NCBI RefSeq assembly: GCF_000715075.1
Contig: NC_134101.1
Location: forward strand, 147,597,084 to 147,661,083
DNA length: 64,000 nt
Source of the DNA: Nicotiana tabacum
Lineage: Eukaryota; Streptophyta; Magnoliopsida; Solanales; Solanaceae
Direction: 5' to 3'
The first letter of the stretch is position 1. Each line of letters begins with the position of its first letter. The translations under genes and the position numbers were made by a program. The notes beneath the pieces were generated by a model, which was given only the letters and a program-made list of their open reading frames with translations, ran no database searches and had not been told where the DNA came from. Shown here piece by piece: positions 19,949 through 31,937 of this stretch.

Positions 19949-21988
19949 TCATTGCTTCAAACTCAAGTGGCACAGAATATTTACCTCAGCGTCTCCAGAT
20001 GGCTGAATCTGGACTATGATTGGATTAAGAGTAACTATTGGCTTTTTCGGGTCATCACCTTCTGCGACCAACCCGATTGATCCCTTGGGATCCCAATAAC
20101 CCTCTATTTCAATCATGTGAATGCCTTCACCCTTATGGTCTGGCAGAGGGTTATTGCGGACATTTGGAGTAGGTTCCTTTTCCACAATAATCTTGTTATC
20201 AATTAAAGTCTGGATCTTGTCTTTCAAGGAACGACACTCATCGATGGTGTACCATTTCATGTCGGAATGGTATGCATAGTATTTGTTTGGGTTAATCCAC
20301 TGAGAAGGGTTCTTAGGGGTTGCAGCAGGGATAAGGGTGACATAACCAGCAGCTTTGAACCTCTCATACAACTGGTCAGTAGGTTTAGCAATGGCCGTAT
20401 ATTGTTTTGGAGGTCTGCGATCAAAATTAGGTCAAGGTCTAGGAAAGTTTTGGCGTGGATGAGGCGATTGATAGTGGGATGGGTGAATATTATAGGTTTG
20501 GTAGACATGAGCAGGTTGGGAATATCTAGGTGAAGTAGGTTGATATGTGGGAGGTGGAGGTGATTGATAAGTGGGTGGTGGAGCTTGGTATGAGGGTGAG
20601 GGTACTTGGTAATTTAGAGTTGGCTGATATGTGAGTGGAGGTGTTGGGTAGGTTTGGTATTTGATAGGAGATTTGGTCCTTTGTGCAACTATCACGGCTC
20701 CTACGTCCCTTTTCTTGGACACACCACCAGACTGTAAGGCCTTATTTGTAACTTGCAAGGCCTCGAAGTTTGTAACCATACCGCTTTTGATGCCCTCTTC
20801 TGTTCTTTCACCCAGTTTGATAATGTCGGAAAATTTGTGGCCTTCAATCATCATTAGTCATTCATAATACTGCGGGTCCTGATCCTGGACAAAGAATTTG
20901 TTCATTTGTTCCTCCTCTAGGGCAGGTCTGACCTTGGCAGCTTCAGACCTCCAGTGAGTAGCATACTCGCGAAATGTTTTTGTAGGCTTCTTCTTTAGAT
21001 TCTGAATATAGAATACATCTGGCACATTCTCTGTGTTAAACCTGAACTTGTCCATAAAGTCGGACGCCATTCCTATCCAGCTTAACCACTTCTTTGGATC
21101 TTGGCTGATGTACCAGGACAATGCATCTCCTTTCAAACTCCTCATGAACAGCTTCATGCGGATTCTCTCGTCTTTCCCTACTCCAACCAGCTTGTCATAG
21201 TACGTCCTAAAATAGACCCTTGGATCACTTATACCATCAAACATTTCAAACATTGGAGGTTTGTACCCCTTGGGAAATTCGACATTGGGTTGTATGCATA
21301 GATCTGCATAGTTCAGCCCCTCAATTCCTTTGGTTCCTTCAACGCCTTGAATCCGGCTAGTCAATTTCATAAGTTCATTATCCAGGTTTCTAATATGCAG
21401 ATCTTTTTCATCAGACTCAGGTGTGTTTGATATATCTTGGGTGGAGTGTGGCATGGTGTCCACGTAGATAGGGGTGTTATGGTGGGCTTGAAAGTGGTCA
21501 TTTGTGGAGTTTTGAAGTTCTGGGATGAGTAGTGGAGTGTTGTTTGGGGTATGACAGGTGTTACATTGGGTCTTTTGTGGAATAGTGTGAGGAGCGGGAT
21601 GATTCTGTTTCTTTGAGATGTTTTGAGGCGGTGTAGGGTTTTGAGTATTGGGAAAAGGGATATCTGGGGTGCTGAGGGAAAATGACAGGCTTGCCAAATT
21701 CCGGACTTGATCGAGCTCTTCTTGAAATTTCAATAGCTTTTGTTCAAGTTGGGATACATTCTCCTTAGGAACCTGAGTACTATGGCCGTTAGTGGCCTCT
21801 ACCCGTTCAGTTGGATTCTCCTTTCTGACGTTGTCAAGATCTTCCATCTTGCTTTTGTTCTTATTTTTAATAGGACTAAGAGGAGGAGTGGGTGGAGGGC
21901 CCTTGGATCTCCTGGAATAGGATGATGTTGCCATAGTGTACGAACTAACCTTTGGGGAAGGGAAAAACAAAAACAAAGAATAAAACAA
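19949..21988 (-). pseudogene. Ogre gag (capsid) polyprotein region, broken
   Basis: Three consecutive stretches (21988-20858, 20854-20432, 20371-19949) are in one frame separated by in-frame stops. I favour the internal start at about 21934 (MATSSYSRR). The N-terminal third is Pro/Asn-rich with a coiled-coil-like LEQKLLKFQEELDQVRNL. The capsid core includes FEMFDGISDPRVYFRTYYDK, MKLFMRSLKGDALSWYISQD and FREYATHWRSEAAKVRP. A repetitive Pro/Tyr/Gln stretch (YQAPPPTYQSPPPPTYQP) follows at about 20500-20650. The C-terminal part is HSDMKWYTIDECRSLKDKIQ and NNPLPDHKGEGIHMIEIEG. At least one stop (near 20432) looks like CGA to TGA. Gag forms the particle in which reverse transcription occurs. Confidence 0.92.
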
Positions 21989-22253
21989 AAGGTAACCAAG
22001 TTAGTGAGGATCATAGAAAGTTTTGCAGTATTTAAACACATAATGCGGGAATGTAAATCGTGTCCTAATTTAGGGAACTCTTTATACTTGTGGTGGGCCT
22101 AGCGATAAATTGATTTGAAGAACTTAGGATGCTAAATGCATCATTTTATTGATAAAAAGTAGATGAATCCCAAATTGACACTAAATAAACAAGAAATGAA
22201 AAATCATTAATAGCCTTATTACATTTCATAAAGCAAAAAGATAAAAATCCTAT

Positions 22254-23855
22254 CTATTTGGTCCTAGAATGACCTTCCCCTTGTTCTGCATCCTTGGCTT
22301 CATCAAACAGCTTCCCCAACTCACGAAGTCCTAACAATAGGTAGGCCCTAGCTAGATGTCCGCCTTCGGTCCCTTCAACATTTTGGCAATCTTCGACCCT
22401 TTTGAGAAACTTTCTCTCCAACTCCACTATGCCTTGCTCCAAGTATCCCAGTTGCTTGTTGGTATTGACAACCATGTCCTTCCATTCCTCAACCAGCTTC
22501 TGGTTGGACTCTTGTATCTCGCGGTGTTCGCCCTCGTACTCCCGGAATCTTTTGCGCAGTTGGTTGTATTTGACCTGTGCCTCGGCCCTTTCATCTATAA
22601 TCCTATGACCTCGAGCAAACCCTAGCTGACCCAGACCATCATGATTGTCTTCCAACCAACTTGAGTAAAAAGGAGCACAACCAGCATGATACCTGTCTGG
22701 TTCGATGGTATCTCTCCCCATTATTATCTTGCAGTGCCACATATGCTGGGCTTGGCACTTGTAAGGACTATCATCATTCTGGAAATCAGCCCGGAAATGA
22801 CTCATCTTGTCGACATTTGGTATAACCTGGTTCCTACCAGCTTGTCTCACAACTCGGAGAGGGACGTAAGGATAGGTTCCTCTCAGACCAATCAGTATCA
22901 GGAAAGGTGCATCTCTGGATCGGGCAATGAACTCCTCGGTCGAAAACCACTCGAACATCCATTGAACCTGCTCTTCAGTCAGATTATCAAATAGCTCCAC
23001 CAATCCTTTGGCACTCTCAGGTTGAGCGAACATATCGAGGATGTAATTCGTTCTCTTTGGATGATGGAAAGCGATGTGATCATCCCAGTCCCTTTGCTGA
23101 ATCTCTTGTCGATATTCGCCCCTTTGGAGATGTTCCATGAGCCAGAGTTGAAGTAATAAATTGCAGCCTTCGAAATGTTTTGCTCCTTGTTGATACTTCT
23201 CCAAGGCTCGATATATGTCAGCAATGATCATGGGCACGATGCTGAATGGCTAACCACTAATTCCCTCCATTAGGGTCTTAGTTACCATATCCAGCTTGGT
23301 GTGGATTCTTGCTTTCTTCATCAGAAACACGATCAGCCCCAGAAAATAAAACATGAAGACGAAGACCCTTCGATGGATGTGCCCCAAGGATATGATGACA
23401 AACTCATCAGGGTAGGCACGCTAGGATTTGTTGTGACCGTAACTTTCGTACAAATAGTCAAAAGGGATGTAGGACTCCTTCAGACATGTCAATTTTGGAT
23501 TCTTCTTTAAACCCATCATTTTGAGGAAACCCCTGACTTTACAGTTCTCAGGCATCAGCAGACCCGGAGTTTCCCATACTAGATTGGCCAATCCTTCTAT
23601 CTCCTCTAGTAAGGGCATCATTTCAATGTTTCCAAAGCGGAATACAGCCCTCTCACAATCCCAAAACAGTGTGCCAGCTTCTATAATCTTGTTATTGGGT
23701 TGAATTTCTAGGAGAGAAGGTAGATTTCCCAAATATTTTCGGACAAGAGTTTGATCACTAGAGTAAAGATCTTTCCACCAACTTAGTAGTCTTGGGTGGA
23801 TGTTGGTGACCATGCAAAATCTAGGGACTTCGTGCCTCATATTTCTGCAAGACAA
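22254..23855 (-). pseudogene. Ogre ORF1, extra ORF upstream of gag
   Basis: 23855-23421 and 23237-22254 are one frame interrupted by TAG codons at 23421-23423 and 23250-23252. The N-terminal part has WWKDLYSSDQTLVRKYLGNL and ERAVFRFGNIEMMPLLEEIE. The middle has ALEKYQQGAKHFEGCNLLLQ and the tryptophan-rich EEQVQWMFEWFSTEEF. The C-terminal part (about 22560-22260) is charged and coiled-coil-like (RKRFREYEGEHREIQESNQK, LEQGIVELERKFLKRVEDC). An ORF in this position, of unknown function, is diagnostic of Ogre elements. The gap to gag is about 270-320 bases. I do not assign a biochemical role. Confidence 0.82.
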
Positions 23856-24512
23856 ATACGGTTAGGCCCTTATCCCCACCAGACTCAACTATATAATACC
23901 AACAATTAGCATGAAGCATTTAGTTCTCCAAATAAATGCACAGAACGTGGTGGTGTACGTTTTGGGTTTCAGGGAAACCCGGTGGACTTTGGACAAGGCT
24001 ATCTTAAAGGATCATTATGTGAACAACATAACTGACCCGGCTAGGTTTGACCATGATGCATGTACAATTTGAATAGAGTAAGGTTTCTATGAGGTTTTAG
24101 ATTGGTACTCTTGAGCAGACAACTCAAGGGTAAAGGCACGGGACCGTCGACTGCACCGCTGATCGACTGGTTTTACCGCAAATATGCCTTTATGAATTTA
24201 GGGGGTAATAATATAGGAAGAGCACAACCAATCATTATAAGCGTTGCTATGGTATTTGTTTGGCACAAGTAGAGTATGATGTTGAGCATGATTATGTAAT
24301 AATTAAAAGCATGTTGGCACGTATTTGCACGTTAAGAAAGTGATAAATATAGCAGTTTCATAATTTAAAGCAGTAATAAAGGAAAGAAACAAGGAAAATA
24401 CGTCAGCCTTGCAGTTGAAAAGGATATTAAATGCTAAAAGATATTAAACACGTAATTTCACATAAAGAGGTACAAATTCACAAGAACAATTTGAAGTGGT
24501 AAAAGCCTAATA
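23856..24512 (-). other. 5' leader of element B
   Basis: Untranslated region between PBS and ORF1. It contains GAGCAGACAACTCAAG (about 24113), matching the leader of element A, and no ORF of note. Confidence 0.7.
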
Positions 24513-24530
24513 TCCCCAGCAGAGTCGCCA
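24513..24530 (-). other. Primer binding site, tRNA-Arg (element B)
   Basis: The minus strand reads TGGCGACTCTGCTGGGGA, complementary to the 3' end of a plant tRNA-Arg with its CCA. It is separated from the LTR by GCA (24531-24533). Confidence 0.92.
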
Positions 24531-26007
24531 TGCTGTCGCGCCCCCTTTTTTCCCTCTTTGCATCGTAAAATCGGGTTTGTGACATTTTGGGTATAGAAAA
24601 ACTCATTCCTTTTGGGAACTAGGTTTTACATTTGAAGAGTCGCCACCTAATGATTTAAGGTGCATTAGGACACCTATAAGGTTCACTTCTATGTTTCTTT
24701 GATAACTAGAGATAGGGTAAGGGCTTGAAATTATCCTAAGGGGAAGGTATTAGGCACCCCTCAGGATCCACTAGTGTGGTTCCCGGCTAGACAGTTTTTT
24801 GAATTTGCAATTTAGCAAGTAGAGAAATATAGGCTCAAATAGTAGGGGATTTACGTTTAAACACATAAGAGAAAGAACAATTATTAAAAGGCGAATTTTG
24901 AAACGAAGTTGCATTTTTATAAATATTTGAAAAGATGGAAAAAAAAGAAAAGAAAAGGGGTCCGAGGTTTATTCTTAATATGGATCACATCAATGCGATA
25001 CCCGGTATGACACTCCTCAGAAGAGGAGATACACGTGGTATTAGCGAACCGGTCATCATATCCATATCTACCCTGCCCACCCCATTAAGGTATTTAAAGC
25101 GCGGATTGGTCTCGACCACTATTGCATACTATTACCCATCCCATTCCTATCCTGGAGGAACTTAGGACTACTTTTCCTGAAGGAGAAGGATATTAGGTTG
25201 ACTTTTAGGTTTCAAAAGGTAAAAAGGCTAAGGCGACATACAAAACACATAGGACTGCACATTAAGGGAAACATGTAAACAAATAAGAGGCTCATGTATA
25301 CCTCCTCAAGCAAAGCACATAAATAGCAGAACCTAAGTCTAAGAGTATAGTGGAAGTGCAGGAGCAGAGATTTGTTTAAAAACTGGGTTGAGAATAGTAG
25401 GGGGTAAGGGTAATTTTAAAATAGTAGTAGTAAAACTAACATTACACAGAATCAACATTTTTTGTACAAACGGGTCAGGGGTTTAAGAGTACATTGCAGG
25501 GAGCATATGACCCTAGGAGGGGTCAGGTTTGGACCTGCAAAGTAATAACTGGTGCTGGCATGCCCATAAACCAGCCAAAGAACACAACACATAGAGGGGA
25601 TATGAAGCATATGACCCTAGGGAGGGTCAGGTTTGGGTCATGCACAACAATTTCTAGTCCTGATATGCCCTCAAACCAACCAAAGAACACAAACACATAG
25701 GGAATATGGGGGTTTTAGATTCATAAGTCATAATAAGTGACTGACAGAGTTCATACATAAGAAAAAATACATTAATTCAGAAGAGGAAAGGGCAGATTAC
25801 AGCACGTTTGGTAATGTAACTTGATTAAACACGAGCAGGAAACAAGCAAGAGTGAAGGAAATAGTAAAGAAACATGTTGTTGTTGATGCTGAAGATTAAT
25901 TAGAACATACCAGTAAAGAAGCAAATGCAGAAAGAAAACAAGCAAATTTCCCACAGCCTAGACTTGGCTTTCAACCGGTTAGACAAGGCAGAAACACAAG
26001 TAATAAC

Positions 26008-26011
<4 letters not shown>

Positions 26012-26042
<31 letters not shown>
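26012..26042. repeat. (GA)n microsatellite in 5' LTR
   Basis: A GA run (CT on the element strand) about 65 bases downstream of the TATA box, shorter than its counterpart at 10637-10671. Confidence 0.95.
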
Positions 26043-26045
<3 letters not shown>

Positions 26046-26106
26046 TGAGTGAAGTATGTGTTCTGAACTCAAGTGGTTCGTGTCTTTGAAAGAAGAGAAA
26101 GTGCAG

Positions 26107-26117
26107 GGTATTTATAG
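26107..26117 (-). promoter_or_regulatory. TATA box, 5' LTR promoter of B
   Basis: The minus strand reads CTATAAATACC, conserved in both LTRs. Transcription would run leftward into ORF1, gag and pol. A long CT tract follows in the predicted leader. Confidence 0.7.
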
Positions 26118-28277
26118 CTTCTGAAAATGAGTGAGAAGTAAGGTAACAAGTAAAGTTCTAATATAAACATGGAAACAATCAACAATCAGAATCAATTACA
26201 CAAGTGACTCCCTTTAATTAAGGAGTCACTGTTTAACGGGTAATGACAAATTCAAAATAAGGAAAGAAGATCAATTTAGAGACAAACTAATTATTGCCAT
26301 AAAAGAGTAGTAAAAGCATTGAGTAAGTAATCAAGTCTATGTACAGAAATATGCTTATTTTGGAAAAATATTCAGTAAGGCAAAATAAGTAAAGGAATCA
26401 ATTAACTTTAACAAGCGAGTGAAATTAGAGTTCATAAAAGAAAAGTTTTTGAAATCAGTCACAAGATTGAGATCAATCAAAGAAGAAACATGCTTCTGCA
26501 CTTCGGTGTATAAATAAAGTGAACAGGGTCATCAGACATGCGAGGCCAAGCACATTGGCAAAAGAAATAATCACAAGCATGCAGTAGTGGAAAAAATAAG
26601 CTAGGGTTTAATAGTAAAGCTAGCATTCGATGCATAGTAATCAAGAAGGTCAAGTCACATTGAATCAATAGTGAAGAAAATATAGTATCAGAAACATGCA
26701 AAGGTCTCACAGTAGCAGGTGAGGAAACCTTTTGAAAAGTTAGGGTTTCGGCCATAGTCGAGTTGAAAGATAGTAAAAATCAGATAAGTCACGTGAAGAA
26801 AACAGAGTCTGAAACTAGAACGTTCAATCAAGTATTCAAACAAACAATTTTAGACCTAAAGACCTAAGGTTTTCGACAACAATCGAGCTCAAAAGACGGT
26901 AAAACTCAGAGTCAAACAAGAATGAAGCCAGTAATTTAAACAGACAATTTCCGAAACTCGGGTAAGATTAAAAAAATTAGGGTTTTGTCATATTGAAATA
27001 GATAAAGGAACAACATGAGCAAACATAGCAGAATCAGAAACACGTTAAAATCAGAGAAGAGATTTTGAAATAACTTAAAAGAAAAACCCTAATCGGAAAA
27101 GATAAAGAGTCATTTTAAAAGTAAAGTTAAAGAACCTTCGAGAAAAAATGCTTAAAATTTCATGGTAAGCACAGATCTAAGGTAGATCTAAAAGAAATCG
27201 AAAGATCTTAGAGATTAGGGTTTCAGAAAACCCAAAATAAATGAGAAAGATCTCGAAAGTTAATGATCTAACCAAAAAATACCAAGGACACGCCTTGAAA
27301 GGCCATGAATGGCCAGGAAAGGTCGTGGATGGTCGGAAAAAGGCCATGAACACTAGTCGAGCAAAGACTGGACCAAAATCCTTCGAAGTCTTGTCGTAAA
27401 ACCATATAACCAAACAGATAGGAGCCATGGAAGGCTGGTATAGGTCCCAAATGACCACGGAAGGCCATGGATTAGGTAGGTATCAGGGTGGATTATTGTT
27501 TGTCTTGATGGCGGCGTCTAGGGTTTGTAGGAGTTACAGAGAGGGTTGAGAGAGAAGAGAGATTCAATGGCGGCAGTAGGTGAGAAATGAGGTAGGGTAA
27601 ATGGATCGTTTGGGTTAAAAAAGGAAAGGGATAATGGGAGCCGTTAATCTAATCGATCAATGACTAGGATTAAAGGGGTTAGGTGGGGAGTCTGGGTTAG
27701 GTCATTTAAACGGGTAAGGGGTCGGATTTAAAAGGAATTGGGCCAGGGGGATTGGGTTCAAATTGGGGTCAATTTTGGGCTATAATTGAAATGAAATCTG
27801 GCTAGATTCTAAATAGCCATTTTTTCCTATTTATTTTATAAAAATAGCAAACTAATTTCTGGAAATAAATTTAAAGTAGTAAAACGATTTATGATATATA
27901 ATTATTAATATAAAAATTCTTGACTTAATTTTCTTGAGCATAACGCAATTAATTCCTAAAGGAGGCTAATATCACAATTATACAATTTAGCCTTTAAAAA
28001 TATTAAATAATTTTGTAAAAATATGCAAGAACTACATCAGCTATATTTTTGCATAAATGTAAAAGTACAATAAATGAATCACCAAAAATGATAATTTTGG
28101 AAATAATTATTGGGGTTTTTATGGATAAAATAGGGAAATAAATTGAGTTAAAAACCTTTAAAAATTAAGTAAAAAATAATAATAAAACATTTGGATATAC
28201 TTATATATGAATATATATGCTATTTTGAAAGTATTTTCACATTGAGAAATATATAGGGAAAAATTGGGTATCAACAA

Positions 28278-29940
28278 TCTCCCTAGTGTGAGTACTGCCC
28301 TGGGTTCTTGAAGCCCTTGGGAACTCTGACACACTAGGGTCTTAGTTCTATATGTTCATCTCTATTTTAATACCACTAGGGGAATCCCTCAAGTCCTGGC
28401 TGCCTTATGTCCCTGAGCATGTAATTTTTGGGCTATTGTGAACTCTGAGAATGAAGGCCTGGCCAGGCCAGGTGTACCATTGGGCCATCTGTAGGCTCCC
28501 TATAGCTATTCGACTTTGTAATTTATTCTATTCATTCTAGGTCTATAATAATTCTTATAATAATATTTTGGGGTATTAGTAAAATTGGGAAAAGGGCTTT
28601 TATCTTATACTTGCACTGAAATGGGTAGAAATACTACCTATAGGTTCATTACTTAGTTAAAATGTGCTATTATGTTCAAACATTATCAGCTATCATGTGT
28701 AAGAAATCATTCCTAGGTATTTTATCTTCGCTCAAACGTGTTACTTTCAAGTTATTGTAGAAATCTTGCCTATAGGTATGTTATTCTTAGAATGTTCTAT
28801 TATTATATGTTAGCCATCCTGCCGATAGGTTCTTCATTTGGTTCAAATGTGTTCGACTCCTGCTTATTAGAAATCATGCCTATAGGATCTGAAACCAGTT
28901 TTAATTATAGAATTCATGCCTATAGGATCTGAATCAGTTTAGTTAATTGTTCTACTCATTCCTTTAGGAGTCTTCAATGTTGTGCTAATTATCATCACTA
29001 GAAACTATGCATATAGGACTCAATTAACTAATTGTGAACATAATCCTGTGATTACCACAATTAGTTACTACATAAAAATGCCTATTTATCATGCCTATAA
29101 GTTTAATCTCTTGTACCTGTAACCAGTAGGCGACCATGTAGGTTTCAGAGATTGTAAATTGCCTGCTCATTAAATCTAGAATCATATAGAGATCGTGCTT
29201 ATAGGTTTTTGCAACTTCAACTTGTTAAAATCTGCAATTGTCTTTGTTAATCAAGTTTTGCTTGCATTTGTTGTTTAAGTGCAGAGGCCAACTTGAGCCC
29301 TTATTTGCTTATAAGTGAAAGTTCAAAATGTTTTGTATGTCACCTAGTATTTTTCATTTTTGAGCAGCCTATGTTAAAGTCTAGAACCACCCTGAGATAG
29401 AGGTCCAAATAGCTCCTCGATCATAGGCATGTGACGGGCAGTGCACGCGTAGGGTATGACTTAGAATTGACTAGTGTGCTTTAGTTAAACAACTTAAAGA
29501 TAGTAATGGGGTAGCAGGAGATGATAGTCTGTACCTGCTGAATAATATGAATAACACCCCACCTTGAGGGAATTACGAAGTATTATTTATATTGCATGGG
29601 GTGATCCTTTAGGCTAAAAAACATAGGACCCTCCCCCCCATATTTGTTTTAAAATCAATCATTTTATTTATTTGACCTTTCACTTAGACTAATTCATATA
29701 ATTCAAGTTCGGTCGGGACCCACATTTGTGGACCTCGAAGAGTGCATAACACCTTCTCTTCGAGGTAATTTCGAGCCCTTACCCGATATCTGGTGACACA
29801 AACTAGTTAGACAGAGTTATCTGCAAATAGGTGCCCTAATGCACCTTAATTCATTAGGTGACGACTCTTATCTTTTAATACCTACATTAAAGAGTTTTCA
29901 TGTGTCGAAACCTGCTTTTGCGAGAAAACAGGGCGCGACA
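28278..29940 (+). repeat. Element C: 3' part of an Ogre-family LTR, plus orientation
   Basis: Its right end reads AACAGGGCGCGACA, the plus-sense counterpart of element B's LTR end (GGGGGCGCGACA). On the opposite strand GAGTCGTCACCTAATGA, GGTGCATTAGGGCACCTAT and GGTAAGGGCTCGAAATTA align with 24638-24750. Its left start, at GTACTGCCCTGGG and CTCTGACACACTAGGG, corresponds in reverse complement to about 9785-9850 of B's LTR, so B inserted within this LTR. No tRNA-Arg PBS follows 29940, so this is a 3' LTR or a solo LTR. Right of it element D's coding sequence resumes directly. Confidence 0.85.
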
Positions 29941-31016
29941 ACACACATATTGGATGACATTGAAAGTATGGTTTCAATTTTCTAGAAGCGCTTATGAGTG
30001 CAAGTGCTAATTTCTCTAAGTGTGGATATCTAGTTTCTACTTCCCTTAAGGTTCGACTTACATAGTAAACGAGAAATTATATACCTTGGTCTTCCTGAAC
30101 TAGGACACCACTTACCGCGATTTTCGACACTACCAAGTATAAGTAGAGTTTCTCATCTGCTTTTGGGGTGTGAAGCAATGGTGGGATCGATAGATATCGT
30201 TTTAATTCTTCTAATGCTTGCTGATACTCCGGGGTCCATGTGAAATCATTCTTCTTCTTGAGTAAAGAGAGAAATCTATGGCTTCGATCCGATGATCTCG
30301 AGATAAATCGGCCTAAAGCAGTTATCCGCCCAGTTAGCCTCTGCATGACTTTTACTCTGTCCATGATGGTGATGTCTTCGATGGCCTTGATTTTATCGGG
30401 GTGGATCTCGATTCCCCGATTCGACACCACGAAGCCTAGGAACTTGCCCGAGCCGACCCCAAAAGCACATTTCTCGGGGTTGAGTTTCATGTTATACTTC
30501 CCCAAAGTCTTGAACGTTTCCTGCAAGTGAGCCAAATGGTCCTCTGCGTGCAGGGACTTACCTAGGATGTCATCAATATAGACTTCCATTGACTTACCTA
30601 TTTGTTCTTCGAACATCGTATTTACTAGGCGTTGATAAGTAGCTCCTGCATTTTTTAGCTCGAATGGCATTACATTGTAACAATATGTTCAATATTTGGT
30701 GATAAATGAGGTCTTCTTCTGGTCTTTCGGGTTCATTTGAATTTGATTGTACCCGAAATAGGCATCGAGAAAGGTAAGGATCTCGTGGCCAGCTGTGGCA
30801 TCGATCATGCGATCGATGTTAGGTAGTGGAAAAGAGTCTTTAGGGCATGCCTTGTTTAAATCCTTGGAATCTACAGACATTCTAAGTTTGTTCCCTTTTT
30901 CAGGGACTAGGACTACATTGGCTAACCATTCAGGGTATTTTACTTCCCGAATGGACCCTATTTTGATAAGTTTAGTTACCTCGTCCTTTAAGAATTCATG
31001 CTTTACCTCGGATTAG
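29941..31016 (-). pseudogene. Element D reverse transcriptase and start of RNase H
   Basis: 31016-30880 holds the pre-RT region (WLANVVLVPEK-like, degenerate). 30880-30689 encodes DLNKACPKDSFPLPNIDRMI and ILTFLDAYFGYNQIQMNP, so motif A with its Asp is intact. An in-frame TGA follows TKY near 30690. 30670-30077 carries MEVYIDDILGKS (active-site YIDD), KLNPEKCAFGVGSGKFLGFV and the connection domain (LTGRITALGRFISRSSDRSH). A stop near 30077 precedes readable RNase H sequence, VSRTLREVETRYPHLEKLAL and KPYFQCHPICV, which stops abruptly at 29941 where element C's LTR begins. The damage is light compared with other elements here. Confidence 0.93.
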
Positions 31017-31314
31017 GGCCTTCTATTTTGTTTCACCGGTTTGAACCTAGGGTCAAGACTTAGCCGATGCATTTTTATCTCTTGTGGGATCCCTATCATA
31101 TCTAAATAGGACCAAGCAAAACAATCCATGTTATTGATAAGAAATTGGATATGCCTTTTCCAGAGTTTTGGGGTTAACCTCATTCCCAGTATACCTTTTG
31201 CTCGGGCAGATACTCGATCAATATAACCTATTCCAACTCCTCGACAATTGATTTGGTAGCGTCGGAGTTTTCGAGAATAATAAAGGTTCGAGGGGTCAGA
31301 AAATTCTCCTTTTC

Positions 31315-31354
31315 GTCTTCTTCTTCTTCTTCTTCTTCTTCTTCTTCTTCTTCT
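31315..31354. repeat. (TTC)n microsatellite encoding poly-Glu
   Basis: An uninterrupted run of TTC, read on the sense strand as GAA, giving a glutamate run followed by DEKE in the acidic linker between protease and RT. Confidence 0.92.
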
Positions 31355-31590
31355 ATCTCTTGCTTTCCTGATTCGATCGAGGCTGGTAGCTGTAATTGCT
31401 ATTTTGTTTCCTATTTAACTTTGGCGCACGACCTCTCCGAGGCTGATAACGTCGATACCGATATTACCTCATCAACTGAAAACATTTCCTTTGCAGCATG
31501 CTGCTCCCCGTACACTATTTTCACACCGTGCGATGTCGGGAATTTCATCATTTGTTGGAGAGTCGAAGGAACTGCCCTCATGTTGTGAAT
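31355..31590 (-). pseudogene. Element D protease-RT linker
   Basis: Degenerate polyprotein sequence downstream of the protease on the minus strand. I recognise no catalytic motif. Confidence 0.5.
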
Positions 31591-31821
31591 CTAGGGCCTT
31601 CTGAGTAGGGCATTATATCTCATGTCGCCTTCGATCACGTGGAACTTGGTATCTTGAATGGTTCTAGCCACGTTCACTAGTAGATTAATTTCCCCTTTAG
31701 TTGTTTCACTGGCCATGTTGAAGCCGTTTAAGACCCGAGCTGCGGGCACAATTTGATCTTGCAGGCCGAGCTGATCCACGACCCTCGATCGGATGATACT
31801 CACCGAGCTAGCTGGATCCAC
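31591..31821 (-). pseudogene. Element D aspartic protease
   Basis: The fragment starts MDPASSVSIIRSRVVDQLGL, where DPASS occupies the active-site D-[ST]-G-type position, with a Pro-Ala change from the usual small-Gly pattern. It continues RVLNGFNMASETTKGEINLL and FHVIEGDMRYNALLRRP, where the hydrophobic-Gly block has lost its Gly (LLRRP). A stop follows. The real ORF would have been continuous with gag upstream and RT downstream. It would process the polyprotein in the particle. Confidence 0.85.
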
Positions 31822-31937
31822 TAAAACATGCTTAACTTGAACTTTATTTAATAAGATAGAAATTACTAGAGCATCATTATGTGGCTAAGAAATTTCTCCC
31901 TGGTAATTGATATTTTAGTGCGCTTGAACACATGCCC

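Larger units (their letters stand above)
8325..28277 (-). mobile_element. Element B: Ogre-type Ty3/gypsy retrotransposon
   Basis: A nearly whole, about 20-kb, minus-strand element. Order on its sense strand: 5' LTR (28277-24534), tRNA-Arg PBS, leader, ORF1, gag, protease, G-patch-like segment, T-rich candidate intron, RT, RNase H, second RNase H, integrase, repeat-rich 3' UTR, PPT, 3' LTR (12900-8325). The extra ORF before gag, the very long LTRs, tRNA-Arg priming and the possible intron between protease and RT are all hallmarks of Ogre. The 3' LTR lacks its last roughly 287 bases, probably because element A inserted there. It lies in the LTR of a related element (C). All ORFs are broken, so it is a dead copy. 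Confidence 0.92.
24534..28277 (-). repeat. 5' LTR of element B
   Basis: In plus sense it runs TGTCGCGCCCCC to GGGTATCAACA, that is TG...CA on the element strand. It has both true ends but lacks an internal 1,116-base segment present at 8833-9948 in the 3' LTR (junction ATAGC|AGAACC near 25327). It holds the TATA box at 26107-26117, the (GA)n at 26012-26042 and the duplicated unit at 25500-25705. The right flank is element C. Confidence 0.95.

Noticed and set aside
22356..22994. Plus-strand ORFs over ORF1 of B
   Set aside because: Shadow frames of the minus-strand ORF1, which has the coherent coiled-coil and Trp-rich pattern.
24513..24530. tRNA-like sequences at PBS sites (also 6056, 33272, 37061)
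   Set aside because: Only the 3' 18 bases of a tRNA are matched and no cloverleaf is present; they are primer binding sites, not tRNA genes.
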